Of a DNA stretch of 64,000 bases, positions 15,624 through 25,397 are shown one piece after another (position 1 is the first letter of the stretch; the number at the start of each line of letters is the position of its first letter). The DNA lies in assembly GCA_000161975.1 (NCBI GenBank), contig GG688422.1:304324-368323 (forward strand). Direction: 5' to 3'. Source of the stretch: Eubacterium saphenum ATCC 49989. GTDB lineage: Bacteria; Bacillota; Clostridia; Peptostreptococcales; Anaerovoracaceae. Under the pieces are notes generated by a model. The model saw only the letters and a list, made by a program, of their open reading frames with translations. It had not been told where the DNA came from and did not search any database. The position numbers were made by a program, and so were the translations under genes.

Positions 15624-18092
15624 TTAGATGAACAAATTTACATTTCCCTCCGTTGCTTCCCCTAAATATGTTGCGACACCGCCGACTTCAACGCCGTCTA
15701 GCAATTCCTCTTCCTGAATTCCCATAACATCCATAGACATTGCGCAGGCAATCATCTTTACCCCTGCATTTTTAGCGTTTTGCATCAAATACTCCAAACT
15801 GTCCACGTTTTTATCCTTCATAACCTTTTTCATCATCGCAGTACCGGCTCCGCCCATATTCATCTTAGAAAGCGGCAATTTAGATGCATCTTTTGGCATC
15901 ATCACGGAAAACATCTTTTCCATAAAGCTCTTTTCCGTCTTTACATTTGCCTTTTTTATTATGTTAAGCCCCCAAAAAGTAAAGAACATAGTTACCTGTT
16001 TTCCCATAGCCGCAGCGCCGCTTGCTATGATAAAAGAAGCCATGGCCTTATCCAAATCTCCGCTAAAAACAACCAAGGTTGCATTTTCCTGAAGGCTGCT
16101 ACTTGATGCCGGCTGTAAATCCTGCTTTGAAACCTCTTCGTCTCCTCTTCCCTTTTTCAAAAGACAACGAAAACTGTTTTCTTCACGATCCAAACTGACT
16201 AAAGTATTGCCCGTTTTTTCACACCATGAAGAAATATCCTTTGTAAACCCGGGATCCGTTACTGAAATCTCCAAATACTCTCCGTCGTGCATATCCTGCA
16301 TAGCTTTAAAAACTTGCATTATAGGTCCCGGACATTGAAGTCCGCAGGCATTGATCACAATTTTTCGAAGCTCAGGTCTAGGCTCATCTTTTGAAGCTTC
16401 CTTTATAGGCTCTTCATAGGCTTTTGGAGTCTGATCTGTAGAATTTTTATCTGTAAAGTGAGCTAAAGCATAGGTGCGATAACCTCCGTCCAAATTATAA
16501 ACTTCCTTTCCCCTCTGCATTAAAATTCGACTTGCAATATACCCTCGAAGCCCGACTCTGCAGTATACATAAACTTTTTCAGAAAGCTTGTCCAAATTTT
16601 CTCGCAAAGTTGATAGAGGTACATTGATGCTCCCCGGAATATTGCCCATCATAAATTCCTGCTCTTCGCTGACATCAACCACACACTCGCCTTTTTTGAT
16701 AAGTTCATCAATCTCATGCCATTGAACGGTTTTAACCTTATCCGTAAGTAAATTCTCCGCTACATAACCTATAAAGTTAATCGGGTTCTTGGCAGAAGAA
16801 TAAGGCGGCGCGTAACACAATTCCAAATCCTGAAGCTTATCCACCGAAAGATCTGCCTTTATTGCTATGGCGATTCCGTCTATGACTTTATCCACATTTT
16901 CCATACCGATAGCCTGGGCACCTAAAACCTTTTTGCTCTTTGCATCAAAAATCACCTTTATCTGCATCGGGAAAGCACCCGGATAGTATCCCGCATGAGA
17001 ATTGGGATGAATATGCATCACCTCATAATCCCTTCCTAGACGCTTCAATGTTTTTTCATTGGTTCCCGTTGTTGCAACCGTCAGATTGAAAATTTTCGCT
17101 ATGGCCGTTCCCATTGTCCCTGAATATTTTTCAGAGCCGCCTGCTATATTGTCCGCTACCATTCGTCCCTGCCTGTTTGCAGGCCATGCCAAAGGCACCA
17201 TGGCAGGCGTCCCATTGATATAGTCCTTAACTTCAATAGCATCTCCGATAGCATAAATATAAGGGTCTTCCGTGCACAGATATTCATTGACCAAAATACC
17301 GCCACGTTCGCCCAAAGCCAGCCCCGCTTCCCTAGCTAAGACGTTTTCAGGATGCACGCCTATGGAAAGCAAGGTCATCTCCGTAGGAATCCGTTCTCCA
17401 TTTTGCAAGATCACTTCCCTTCCCTCTTTATCAAATCCGCTGATGCCATTTTCTAGATAAAGACACACACCGTTATCCGACAACTCTTGGTGCACTTGAG
17501 CCGCCATCTCTGCATCAAGCGGAGCCATAACTTGATTTGACATTTCCACCAAATGCACCTTGACTCCTCGATGTATTAAGTTTTCCGCCATTTCGAGGCC
17601 TATAAACCCTCCGCCGATTACCACCGCATTCTTCGGATGATGTTCATCCACAAAGGCTTTAATCGCATCGGTATCCGGAATATTTCTTAAGGTAAAAACA
17701 TTTTTCGCTTCCGAAAGCCCCGGGATTGGTGGCCTCACAGGATTGGCGCCCGGGGATAGTAAGAGCACATCGTAACCTTCTTCTATGCTTTCTCCTGTCT
17801 TTAAATTCTTAGCTAAAACTTTTTTATTTTCTCTATCAATCTTAACCACTTCCATCGAAGCGTGGATGGTCATATTGAATTTCTGTTCCATCCCTTCTTT
17901 GGTTTGAACCAATAAAGCATCTCTGTTCCCAATCACTTCTCCAATATAATATGGAAGACCGCAATTGGCAAAAGAGACATACTCTCCCCGTTCAAACATG
18001 ACAATTTTAGCATTTTCATCCAGTCTTCTAAGCCTTGCCGCTGCGGATGCGCCTCCTGCAACACCACCCACTATCACAACCTTCTTTTCCAT
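15624..18092 (-). CDS. CoA-disulfide reductase-like FAD oxidoreductase with rhodanese, TusA and DsrE domains
   Basis: 822-residue fusion with four parts in order. Residues 1 to about 450 are a pyridine nucleotide-disulfide oxidoreductase: FAD motif VVIVGGVAGGASAA, active Cys in SFANCGLPYYIG, NAD motif AVVIGGGFIGLEMA. Residues about 460-550 are a rhodanese domain with Cys in VYCRVGLRG. Residues about 585-660 are a TusA/SirA domain with the CPxP-type ACGLQCPGPIM. The C-terminal 160 residues are DsrE/DsrF-like. Such fusions reduce CoA disulfides, persulfides or polysulfides and relay sulfur. ATG 18092 has GGAGGAG; a longer start is possible but unsupported. It seems to be a single-gene transcript. 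Confidence 0.9.
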   Translation of the reverse strand: MEKKVVIVGGVAGGASAAARLRRLDENAKIVMFERGEYVSFANCGLPYYIGEVIGNRDALLVQTKEGMEQKFNMTIHASMEVVKIDRENKKVLAKNLKTGESIEEGYDVLLLSPGANPVRPPIPGLSEAKNVFTLRNIPDTDAIKAFVDEHHPKNAVVIGGGFIGLEMAENLIHRGVKVHLVEMSNQVMAPLDAEMAAQVHQELSDNGVCLYLENGISGFDKEGREVILQNGERIPTEMTLLSIGVHPENVLAREAGLALGERGGILVNEYLCTEDPYIYAIGDAIEVKDYINGTPAMVPLAWPANRQGRMVADNIAGGSEKYSGTMGTAIAKIFNLTVATTGTNEKTLKRLGRDYEVMHIHPNSHAGYYPGAFPMQIKVIFDAKSKKVLGAQAIGMENVDKVIDGIAIAIKADLSVDKLQDLELCYAPPYSSAKNPINFIGYVAENLLTDKVKTVQWHEIDELIKKGECVVDVSEEQEFMMGNIPGSINVPLSTLRENLDKLSEKVYVYCRVGLRGYIASRILMQRGKEVYNLDGGYRTYALAHFTDKNSTDQTPKAYEEPIKEASKDEPRPELRKIVINACGLQCPGPIMQVFKAMQDMHDGEYLEISVTDPGFTKDISSWCEKTGNTLVSLDREENSFRCLLKKGRGDEEVSKQDLQPASSSSLQENATLVVFSGDLDKAMASFIIASGAAAMGKQVTMFFTFWGLNIIKKANVKTEKSFMEKMFSVMMPKDASKLPLSKMNMGGAGTAMMKKVMKDKNVDSLEYLMQNAKNAGVKMIACAMSMDVMGIQEEELLDGVEVGGVATYLGEATEGNVNLFI

Positions 18093-18183
18093 TATTTCTC
18101 CTCCATCGCACTCTTGAGCGAAAACCTCTTTTATGCAAATACCCATTATTGTATCTAAATTATCTTATTGCAGATAAAAATAA

Positions 18184-18220
18184 CATGCATTTGAACCGTT
18201 TATGAAAAATTAAATGCATG
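18184..18220. other. 9-bp inverted repeat between csaA and the oxidoreductase gene
   Basis: CATGCATTT (18184-18192) and AAATGCATG (18212-18220) are exact complements separated by 19 bases. On the minus strand TTATTTTTATC follows, so this could be an AT-rich terminator of csaA or an operator ahead of the oxidoreductase gene. The core ATGCATTT also forms the outer repeats at 5141-5213. Confidence 0.45.
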
Positions 18221-18252
18221 AGAAATAATAAAAAGATTCTAACTTGAATATA

Positions 18253-18582
18253 CTAACCGAGTTTATCTCCGTTCTTTACAGGCTTGTCAGGAGTAATCAA
18301 CACTACACCCCCGTCACTATACGTCCAAAGCACAAGAACCTCAGACATAAAATTCGCTATCCGCCTCGGAGGAAAGTTGATCACTGCAAGTACCTGTTTG
18401 CCAATCAAATCCTCCGGTTCATAATGATTTCTTATCTGTGCAGAGGATTTTTTCTCCCCTATTTCCAATCCGAAGTCAATATTTAATTGATATGCAGGTT
18501 TTATTGCTTTCTCAAATATTTTTGCCTCCGTAATCGTCCCAACCCGAATATCCAGTGCCATGAAATCATCAAACGTTGCCAT
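18253..18582 (-). CDS. csaA: CsaA-like tRNA-binding-domain protein
   Basis: 109-residue protein made almost only of the EMAP/tRNA-binding OB fold. Family signs are DIRVGTITEAKIFEKA near the N-terminus, then the strand GKQVLAVINFPPRRI and the closing LITPDKPVKNGDKLG. CsaA proteins are described as secretion-related chaperones or tRNA-binding factors. ATG 18582 (MATFDDF) follows an AAAGGA site. It lies downstream of recA without a clear terminator between them. Confidence 0.88.
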   Translation of the reverse strand: MATFDDFMALDIRVGTITEAKIFEKAIKPAYQLNIDFGLEIGEKKSSAQIRNHYEPEDLIGKQVLAVINFPPRRIANFMSEVLVLWTYSDGGVVLITPDKPVKNGDKLG

Positions 18583-18623
18583 AATCAATATCCTTTCAAA
18601 TTAAGATTATGTTATGAATCAAG

Positions 18624-19754
18624 CTATAAAACTATGCCGTCTTCATCCATCTGTATTTGACTCGGTTCTGTTTTAATATCTTGAGAAGTATCGCTATCCT
18701 CCGTAGATTCGTCTTCCCTATCTTTGTTAAATACTATGTCTAAGATTTCAGATCTTAATTCTTCGTATATCTTTGGATTATCCTTGAGATATTTTTTTGC
18801 CGCATCTCTACCCTGTCCGATTTTTTCTGAATTCATGCTGTACCATGCTCCTGATTTATTTACAAGCCCCGCTGTCACAGCTTCGTCCAGCACATCACCT
18901 TCTTTTGAAATTCCTTCGCCGAATATGATGTCGAATTCTACCTGCTTAAACGGCGGAGCCATCTTATTTTTGGCAAGCTTTACCTTGGTTTTATTACCGA
19001 TTATGCCATCACCTGTTTTAATGCTTTCAGATCTTCTTACATCAAGCCTCATTGAAGAGTAGAACTTAAGAGCTCTTCCGCCAGTAGTAGTCTCGGGGTT
19101 ATATATATTGCCCACCTTTTCTCTCAACTGATTTATAAATATCAAGGCAGTATTCGATTTTTGAGTGGCTCCCGTGAGCTTTCTTAGCGCCTGTGACATA
19201 AGCCTTGCCTGTAGCCCCACGTGAGCCGATCCCATTTCTCCTTCGATTTCAGTTCTCGGAACCAAAGCCGCTACAGAGTCTATAACGACCACGTCTATAG
19301 CTCCACTTCTCACAAGATAGTCGCAGATGCTTAGTGCATCTTCACCTGTGCTCGGCTGCGATACTATTAAGTTTTCAACATCAACTCCAAGCTTCCTTGC
19401 ATACTCAGGATCCAAAGCGTGTTCTGCGTCTATGAATGCGGCTCTACCGCCATTTTTTTGAGCCTCCGCTATCACATGAAGCGTGAGTGTTGTCTTTCCG
19501 GATGATTCAGGGCCGTACACTTCCACTATCCTTCCCCTTGGGATACCTCCGATGCCCGTTGCAACATCTAGAGAAATCGCTCCTGTGGATATAACATCCA
19601 CCTCGTCGTAAAGTGCACCTTCACCGAGCCTCATTATAGAGCCCTTACCAAACTGCTTTGTTATAAGATCCAAAGCGTCATTTAAAGCTCTCTCCTTTTC
19701 CTTATCATCCTTAAGTGCAACCACTTCTTCTTTCGAATTCTTCTTCGCTGCCAT
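18624..19754 (-). CDS. recA: Recombinase RecA
   Basis: 376-residue RecA. Walker A GPESSGKTT (81-89), the Walker B region VVVIDSVAAL, loop L1/L2 sequences and the FINQLREKVG segment are intact. The C-terminal tail is acidic (DREDESTEDSD), as in many RecAs. The gene lies downstream of cinA, a common Firmicute order. It will catalyse homologous strand exchange and support SOS co-proteolysis. No SOS box could be assigned by eye in the 77-base upstream gap. Confidence 0.98.
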   Translation of the reverse strand: MAAKKNSKEEVVALKDDKEKERALNDALDLITKQFGKGSIMRLGEGALYDEVDVISTGAISLDVATGIGGIPRGRIVEVYGPESSGKTTLTLHVIAEAQKNGGRAAFIDAEHALDPEYARKLGVDVENLIVSQPSTGEDALSICDYLVRSGAIDVVVIDSVAALVPRTEIEGEMGSAHVGLQARLMSQALRKLTGATQKSNTALIFINQLREKVGNIYNPETTTGGRALKFYSSMRLDVRRSESIKTGDGIIGNKTKVKLAKNKMAPPFKQVEFDIIFGEGISKEGDVLDEAVTAGLVNKSGAWYSMNSEKIGQGRDAAKKYLKDNPKIYEELRSEILDIVFNKDREDESTEDSDTSQDIKTEPSQIQMDEDGIVL

Positions 19755-19831
19755 AAAACTTTCCTTTCACCACTTTATTGATTTAGTCTATATTATCATA
19801 AATTTGAAATCCGCAAACTCCATCGACAAAA

Positions 19832-21085
19832 TTAGTCATTTTCTGTACCTTCGATACCTGCGCATACCGTTTCATAGATATGCTTATACATGTGAAGCAC
19901 CGCTGCCCTTCTATTTACATTTCGCTTCGCAGAATGAGTATTCAGCTCAAAAACTTCAGTATTTCCCCTGTAATGCACTCCGATATAGATTAATCCGGGA
20001 GGTTTTTTGCAAAAATCAGGACCTGCAACGCCCGTCACCGATACGCATACGTCACTCCGTGTTTTGGCGTATACAGCTTCCGCCATCTCTTTACACACCT
20101 GAGTGCTAACTGCGCCATATCGCTTTATAGTTTCCGCATCCACTCCAAGATCTTCTACCTTCGCCTCGTTACTATATGTTACAAATCCTCTATTGAAAAC
20201 CTTTGAAGCTCCTGCGATGGATGTAAAAAGTCCTGCGAAATTCCCTCCTGTACATGACTCTGCGGAGGAAACCGTAATTCCCTTATTTATAAGCAGCTCT
20301 ATTACATATTCAGGCAGAGGAACATCACCCTCTATGGTCACATATCCTGAAAGCCTTTCCTTTATCTTGCCTGAAAGGTCATTCAGCGCCTTTATAGAGT
20401 CTTCCTCGTTCTCGTGCATAGAAGCGAGCCTTATAGTGCACTCCCCCTTCTTTGCATAGGTACCGATCGTAGGATCCTTTTGGCCTTCCACAAGATCCAT
20501 TATTTTAGATTCAAGATTCGACTCCGCTATTCCAAGCGTTCTTATGGTTCTTGTAACTACCCTGCCCTTCGAAAACTTGCAAAGCACGGGAGATAATGAA
20601 TTTTCAAACATTCCCCTCATCTCCGCAGGAGGCCCGGGAAGCGAGATAAGTATCTTTCCGTCCTTTTCTATCATGAATCCCGGCGCTGTACCCACACCGT
20701 TATAAAAAATCGTTGCACCCGAAGGTATCAGGGCTTGTTTCATATTGTTCGATGTAGGTTGTATCTTCCTGGAATTTAAAAATTCACATATATCCTTCTC
20801 CGTCTTTTCATCTCTTCTAAGCGGAAGATCAAAATACTCGGCAAATGAAGATCTCGTAATGTCATCTCCTGTAGGCCCGAGACCTCCGGTTGCGATCACG
20901 GCATCACAGTCTTTAAAAACGGTATCGAGGGCTCTATGTATCCTTTCGTTGTTGTCTCCAACCGTTATGTGATATATGACCTCATTTCCCGTATCGTGGA
21001 TTGCCCTCGTTAAATAGAGCACATTGGTATTTACGGTCTCGCCAAATAAGATTTCCGTACCTATGCTCAATATTGCAGTTTTCAT
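19832..21085 (-). CDS. cinA: CinA-like competence/damage-inducible protein (NMN deamidase)
   Basis: 417 residues with both CinA domains. The N-terminal MoaB/MogA-like domain starts TAILSIGTEILFGETVNTN and has the conserved ATGGLGPTGDD loop. The C-terminal PncC domain carries AESCTGGNFAGLF and VTGVAGPD, the nicotinamide-mononucleotide amidase signature. Related enzymes recycle pyridine nucleotides, and cinA is often co-transcribed with recA, as seen here. ATG 21085 lies 11 bases after pgsA. Confidence 0.94.
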   Translation of the reverse strand: MKTAILSIGTEILFGETVNTNVLYLTRAIHDTGNEVIYHITVGDNNERIHRALDTVFKDCDAVIATGGLGPTGDDITRSSFAEYFDLPLRRDEKTEKDICEFLNSRKIQPTSNNMKQALIPSGATIFYNGVGTAPGFMIEKDGKILISLPGPPAEMRGMFENSLSPVLCKFSKGRVVTRTIRTLGIAESNLESKIMDLVEGQKDPTIGTYAKKGECTIRLASMHENEEDSIKALNDLSGKIKERLSGYVTIEGDVPLPEYVIELLINKGITVSSAESCTGGNFAGLFTSIAGASKVFNRGFVTYSNEAKVEDLGVDAETIKRYGAVSTQVCKEMAEAVYAKTRSDVCVSVTGVAGPDFCKKPPGLIYIGVHYRGNTEVFELNTHSAKRNVNRRAAVLHMYKHIYETVCAGIEGTEND

Positions 21086-21096
21086 AAGGCCTCCAA

Positions 21097-21621
21097 CTAA
21101 TTGCCGCTTCTGAGTATTTCTCTATTTTTATATATATATTCCAGACCTGAATATGCCGTTGCGGCTACAGCAACCCATAACACCGGTGCTGCAATTTTCT
21201 TTGCAATCCAAAAATCCCCGAGCATTAAAAGGACTGCAGCTATCATCTGGAGCACGGTCTTTACCTTACCGCTGATACCTGCCGCTATTACAATCCCCTT
21301 TGATGCTGCTATTGTTCTAAAAGACCCTATTACAAGCTCTCTTGCTATGATCACGACAGCCATCCAAGGCGCTACCCTCTCATCCGGCACCAAACATATA
21401 AATGCCGATAACACAAGCACCTTATCCGCAAGCGGATCCATGATTTTACCAAAATTCGTCACAAGTCCCATCTTTCTTGCAATGAACCCGTCTGCCCAAT
21501 CGGTTACAGAAGCCATTATGAAAACGGCAAGGGCAGCCTTGACATAATTAAGCGAAAAAAATACCACAAATACGGGTATTAAAACTATCCTCAACAAGGT
21601 CAATTTGTTCGGTAAATTCAT
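21097..21621 (-). CDS. pgsA: CDP-diacylglycerol-glycerol-3-phosphate 3-phosphatidyltransferase
   Basis: 174-residue membrane enzyme that makes phosphatidylglycerophosphate from CDP-diacylglycerol. The CDP-alcohol phosphatidyltransferase signature is complete: DWADGFIARKMG then GKIMDPLADK. Several hydrophobic spans follow. ATG 21621 (MNLPNKLTLLR) has AGGAGGG close before it; an earlier in-frame start adds 16 residues encoding the ribosome site. Neighbours rimO and cinA are in the order often seen in Clostridia. Confidence 0.95.
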   Translation of the reverse strand: MNLPNKLTLLRIVLIPVFVVFFSLNYVKAALAVFIMASVTDWADGFIARKMGLVTNFGKIMDPLADKVLVLSAFICLVPDERVAPWMAVVIIARELVIGSFRTIAASKGIVIAAGISGKVKTVLQMIAAVLLMLGDFWIAKKIAAPVLWVAVAATAYSGLEYIYKNREILRSGN

Positions 21622-21671
21622 ATATCCCTCCTTTTTATAGAGTGTATCACCCCTCCGGTTACTTGTCAATT

Positions 21672-23027
21672 TTAAGGCTTTTGCACCTCTTCGCCATAAA
21701 CGTCGTATTCGCTGCTTCCCGTTATATGCACATATGTAAACTCTCCCACATCTTTGCCACAGATGGCAGGCTTAAATATTACGCAGTTATCTATCTCAGG
21801 TGCATCAAATTCGGTTCGTCCTATCAGCATCCTTTCAGAACCCGATTGTTCGCCTTCAATCACGCCGTCTATAAGCACCTTCATCGTCTTTCCTACCATC
21901 ATCTTGTTTTTGTTCTTGGAAATTTCAGACTGAAGCCTCATTATGGAATCTCTTCTTTGCTCTCTGATTTCATCCGGTATCTGCTTGCACTTTGCAGCTG
22001 CCGTGCCCTCTTCCTCTGAATATGAAAACACACCCAACCTGTCAAATTCCTGCTCTTTCACGAATTCATAGAGTTTATTAAAATCCTCTTCACTCTCGCC
22101 CGGAAACCCCGTTATGAGTGTGGTTCTAATGTGAATGTCATCGATGTTACTTCTAAGCGCCCGTATCCTTTCAATGATAAGATCGCTATCACTTCCTCGT
22201 CTCATAGCCGAAAGTACATTATCGCTTATGTGTTGTATGGGCATATCTATGTATTTGCACACCTTTTTATTTCTCATAATCTCAGCAATGAGCTCGTCCG
22301 TAATCTTATTATCGTAGCAGTACATTAGCCTTATCCAAAATTCTCCTTCTATCTTAGATACTTCCCTTAGAAGTAGCGCCAAGGTATCTTCGTTTCGTCT
22401 ATCCGTTCCGAATGCGGTAACATCCTGCCCTATGAGTATAATTTCCTTTGCGCCCAAGGTTACCAGAAATTCCGCTTCCTTCACTATATCTTGAATGTAT
22501 CTGCTCCTAAAACTTCCCCTTATTGAAGGTATGATGCAAAATGCGCATTTATTATTGCACCCCTCGCTTATCTTGATCGTATAACTATTATTGTTTACGT
22601 TTTCAAACGCTCTGCTTCCAGGCTCCGGGAAATCATTTTTTTGAGGGGACTTTGTAAGAACGGCACCTTTTGATTTGCCGTCATTCAGACGTTTTTTGCA
22701 AATTTCAGGAAGATTAAAATAATCATTTACCCCTGCAAAGATATCTACTTCCGGCATCTCCTTTTTAAGCTCTTCCATATACCTTTGTGATAAACATCCG
22801 CTGACAACGAGTATTGCCGAAGACTTTTTTTTCTGTGCCGCATCAAAGATTGCATCTATGGACTCTACCTTAGCATCGTGGATGAAGCCGCAGGTGTTTA
22901 CGACAACAACATCCGCATCTGATATGGAATCCGCCTTTTTAAATCCTGCACTAAAAAAACTCCCGTAAGCATATTCACTATCGTTAAAATTTTTAGGGCA
23001 CCCCAGAGTTTCGATAAAAATTTTCAT
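21672..23027 (-). CDS. rimO: Ribosomal protein S12 methylthiotransferase RimO
   Basis: 451-residue radical-SAM methylthiotransferase that modifies an aspartate of S12. The N-terminal domain supplies three cluster cysteines (Cys10, Cys46, Cys78). The radical-SAM motif is Cys157, Cys161 and Cys164 in GCNNKCAFC, followed by IRGSFRSR. A TRAM domain ends the protein. RimO rather than MiaB is favoured by ETLGCPKNFNDSE and IIPSIRGSFRSR. Its ATG overlaps the ftsK stop as TAATG, so it is translationally coupled. Confidence 0.94.
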   Translation of the reverse strand: MKIFIETLGCPKNFNDSEYAYGSFFSAGFKKADSISDADVVVVNTCGFIHDAKVESIDAIFDAAQKKKSSAILVVSGCLSQRYMEELKKEMPEVDIFAGVNDYFNLPEICKKRLNDGKSKGAVLTKSPQKNDFPEPGSRAFENVNNNSYTIKISEGCNNKCAFCIIPSIRGSFRSRYIQDIVKEAEFLVTLGAKEIILIGQDVTAFGTDRRNEDTLALLLREVSKIEGEFWIRLMYCYDNKITDELIAEIMRNKKVCKYIDMPIQHISDNVLSAMRRGSDSDLIIERIRALRSNIDDIHIRTTLITGFPGESEEDFNKLYEFVKEQEFDRLGVFSYSEEEGTAAAKCKQIPDEIREQRRDSIMRLQSEISKNKNKMMVGKTMKVLIDGVIEGEQSGSERMLIGRTEFDAPEIDNCVIFKPAICGKDVGEFTYVHITGSSEYDVYGEEVQKP

Positions 23028-25387
23028 TATTCGTCTACGTCTTCATCCTCATCAGAAATCAAAACAAGCCTTGGCTTACTGCCATCACGAGGACCAACTA
23101 CGCCCATGGCTTCAAGGTCGTCTATAAGCCTTGCAGCTCTGTTATAACCTATTCTGAACTCACGTTGTAGCCTGGATGTGGAAACCGTCTCGCAGCCTCT
23201 GCAAAATTCCACAGCATCGTTTAGTATATCGTCGCTATCATCTGAAGGCGCAACAGGTGACGCATGGGTCTCTATCTTTTCCCTTGCATTCTTTGCATAG
23301 TCGCTATCGTGCTTACCCTGCGCAGCCACATATGCAATTACATTGGCTACCTCCGTTTCTGAAATAAAAGCTCCCTGAATTCTCTTAGATGTCTTATCAG
23401 ATACCGCATGAAACAACATATCGCCCTTTCCTACCAGTTTTTCAGCCCCTGCGTGATCGAGTATCGTCCTTGAATCAAACTGAGATGATACGGCAAATGC
23501 AATCCTCGATGGGATGTTTGCCTTGATTACACCGGTAATTACATCGACTGAAGGCCTTTGAGTTGCAACTATCAAGTGCATTCCTGCAGCCCTTGCCATC
23601 TGGGCGATTCTGCAGATGCTGTCTTCTACCTGCGAGGGTGCCGCCATCATGAGGTCTGCAAGCTCGTCTATTATTATTACTATCTGCGGAAGTTTATCAA
23701 GACCTTCTGCAGCCATCTTACTGTTGTACGAAGCCAAATCCTTGGCTCCCTTTTCCGCGAACTTCTTGTATCTTTCGCCCATTTCCGCTACCGCCCACGT
23801 AAGAGCGCCTGTAGCCTTTGTGGGATCTGTAAGTACCGGCATTAGAAGATGAGGCACGGAGTTATAAGCGCTGAGCTCTATAACCTTAGGGTCTATCAGA
23901 AGAAGCTTGACATCCTCGGGGCTAGCCTTGTATAAAAAGCTTGTGATTATGCTATTTATGCACACGGATTTCCCGCTGCCCGTAGCTCCTGCGATTAAAA
24001 GATGCGGCATTGATTTAAGATCCGCCACTATCGCCTTTCCTGAAATATCTCTTCCAAGTGAAAACGTTATCTTACTCTCTGCATTTTTAAACTCGGGCGA
24101 TGAGATTATATCCCGCAGCCCTACCATGTTTATCTCATCGTTTTCTATCTCTATGCCTACCGCCGCCTTTCCGGGAATCGGAGCCTCTATTCTTATACTC
24201 TTCGCTCTTAAATTAAGCGCTATATCATCCCCGAGCCTTACTATGCTGCTCACCTTAACCCCCGCCTTAGGCTCTACCTCATACTTTATTACGGCAGGTC
24301 CCTGCGTCACATTCGTAACCTTTGCAGATACATTGAAACTCTTCAGAGTATCTTCAAGAAGCATAGCCTTTTCGTTTAATTCTCTTGCTCCCATACCCTT
24401 AGACTTCTTTAAAGGTTTATTAAGTAGCGATATCGGCGGAAATTTATATCTTTTCATAGCTACGCCGCCGGCACCCGGCATTGCCGGAATTCTTGTAATG
24501 CCTGAACCGTCAGCGGTTTCGGGCTCCTCGTAAGCTTCGCTCGATTGCGGGATTTGGGCTTCATCATAAAGGGATGCTTTTGTGTCTTCTTCCGCTGCAG
24601 GTTCTTCATCATAAAACGGCGGCAAATCGTCTGTCGCATCGTTTTTTTCGTCAAAATCCTTCATGTAATTTAAAATTTTTCTTTTTTTATTATCATCTAA
24701 AATCTCATCTCTTGCTCTTTGCCTTTCTTCTTCTGTAGGCTCAAGATCCCTTATGGACATCTGCTCTGCCTCGGCTGCCTTCTCGATATCTCGTTTTCTT
24801 TTATTTTCCTTCCTCTCATTAGCCATCGACCTGCTCTTTTCCTTTGCATTAGCCATGACTTCGGATATGGTTCTATTGAAAAGTACCGGGAGCAAAGCTA
24901 TTATTACGGCTATAAATACGATCTGCAATCCGACTCTTCCTATGCCGCTTATGATTATCCTTGCAAAAAAGGTAGGGATGACTCCTCCGTTTTTTTGAAG
25001 TAGGCCAAGCCTTGCTATCTCGGAATACGTGATGTTTTTTTCTACTGCGCTGTCATACCCCGATGCTATAAATATTGAAATATCCAGCAATATCACAAAT
25101 ATGATATAGGTATTCGCTATCTTAAAAAGCGATTTCTTTTCCTTCTCGCTTATCAAAACCATTCCGAATATTATCAAGATAAGGGCAACACAAACCGCCG
25201 ATATTCCAAATCCTCGCTTGAGTATAGCAGATGTAAAGGTTCCAAAACTTCCGACCAATTTCGTATATATGGATACAAAAAAAAGTATCCCAAGTGTAAT
25301 TAAAGCTATTCCCTTAATATCCTTAACAAGCTTTTCTTTGGAATCCAAACCGCTACCCGTCTTCTTCTTAGGTTTTGACTTTGCCAT
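23027..25387 (-). CDS. ftsK: FtsK/SpoIIIE-type DNA translocase
   Basis: 786 residues. About four membrane spans lie in the first 190 residues, then a charged, proline-poor linker (about 190-320), then the motor: Walker A GATGSGKSVCINS, Walker B VIIIDELADLMM, RPSVDVITGVIKANIPSR. A winged-helix gamma domain (about 715-786, with FRIGYNRAARLIDDLEAMG) ends it and would read the KOPS/SRS polarity sequences. It moves chromosomes through the closing septum. It is followed by rimO in the same operon. Confidence 0.95.
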   Translation of the reverse strand: MAKSKPKKKTGSGLDSKEKLVKDIKGIALITLGILFFVSIYTKLVGSFGTFTSAILKRGFGISAVCVALILIIFGMVLISEKEKKSLFKIANTYIIFVILLDISIFIASGYDSAVEKNITYSEIARLGLLQKNGGVIPTFFARIIISGIGRVGLQIVFIAVIIALLPVLFNRTISEVMANAKEKSRSMANERKENKRKRDIEKAAEAEQMSIRDLEPTEEERQRARDEILDDNKKRKILNYMKDFDEKNDATDDLPPFYDEEPAAEEDTKASLYDEAQIPQSSEAYEEPETADGSGITRIPAMPGAGGVAMKRYKFPPISLLNKPLKKSKGMGARELNEKAMLLEDTLKSFNVSAKVTNVTQGPAVIKYEVEPKAGVKVSSIVRLGDDIALNLRAKSIRIEAPIPGKAAVGIEIENDEINMVGLRDIISSPEFKNAESKITFSLGRDISGKAIVADLKSMPHLLIAGATGSGKSVCINSIITSFLYKASPEDVKLLLIDPKVIELSAYNSVPHLLMPVLTDPTKATGALTWAVAEMGERYKKFAEKGAKDLASYNSKMAAEGLDKLPQIVIIIDELADLMMAAPSQVEDSICRIAQMARAAGMHLIVATQRPSVDVITGVIKANIPSRIAFAVSSQFDSRTILDHAGAEKLVGKGDMLFHAVSDKTSKRIQGAFISETEVANVIAYVAAQGKHDSDYAKNAREKIETHASPVAPSDDSDDILNDAVEFCRGCETVSTSRLQREFRIGYNRAARLIDDLEAMGVVGPRDGSKPRLVLISDEDEDVDE

Positions 25388-25397
25388 ATTCCTCCCT

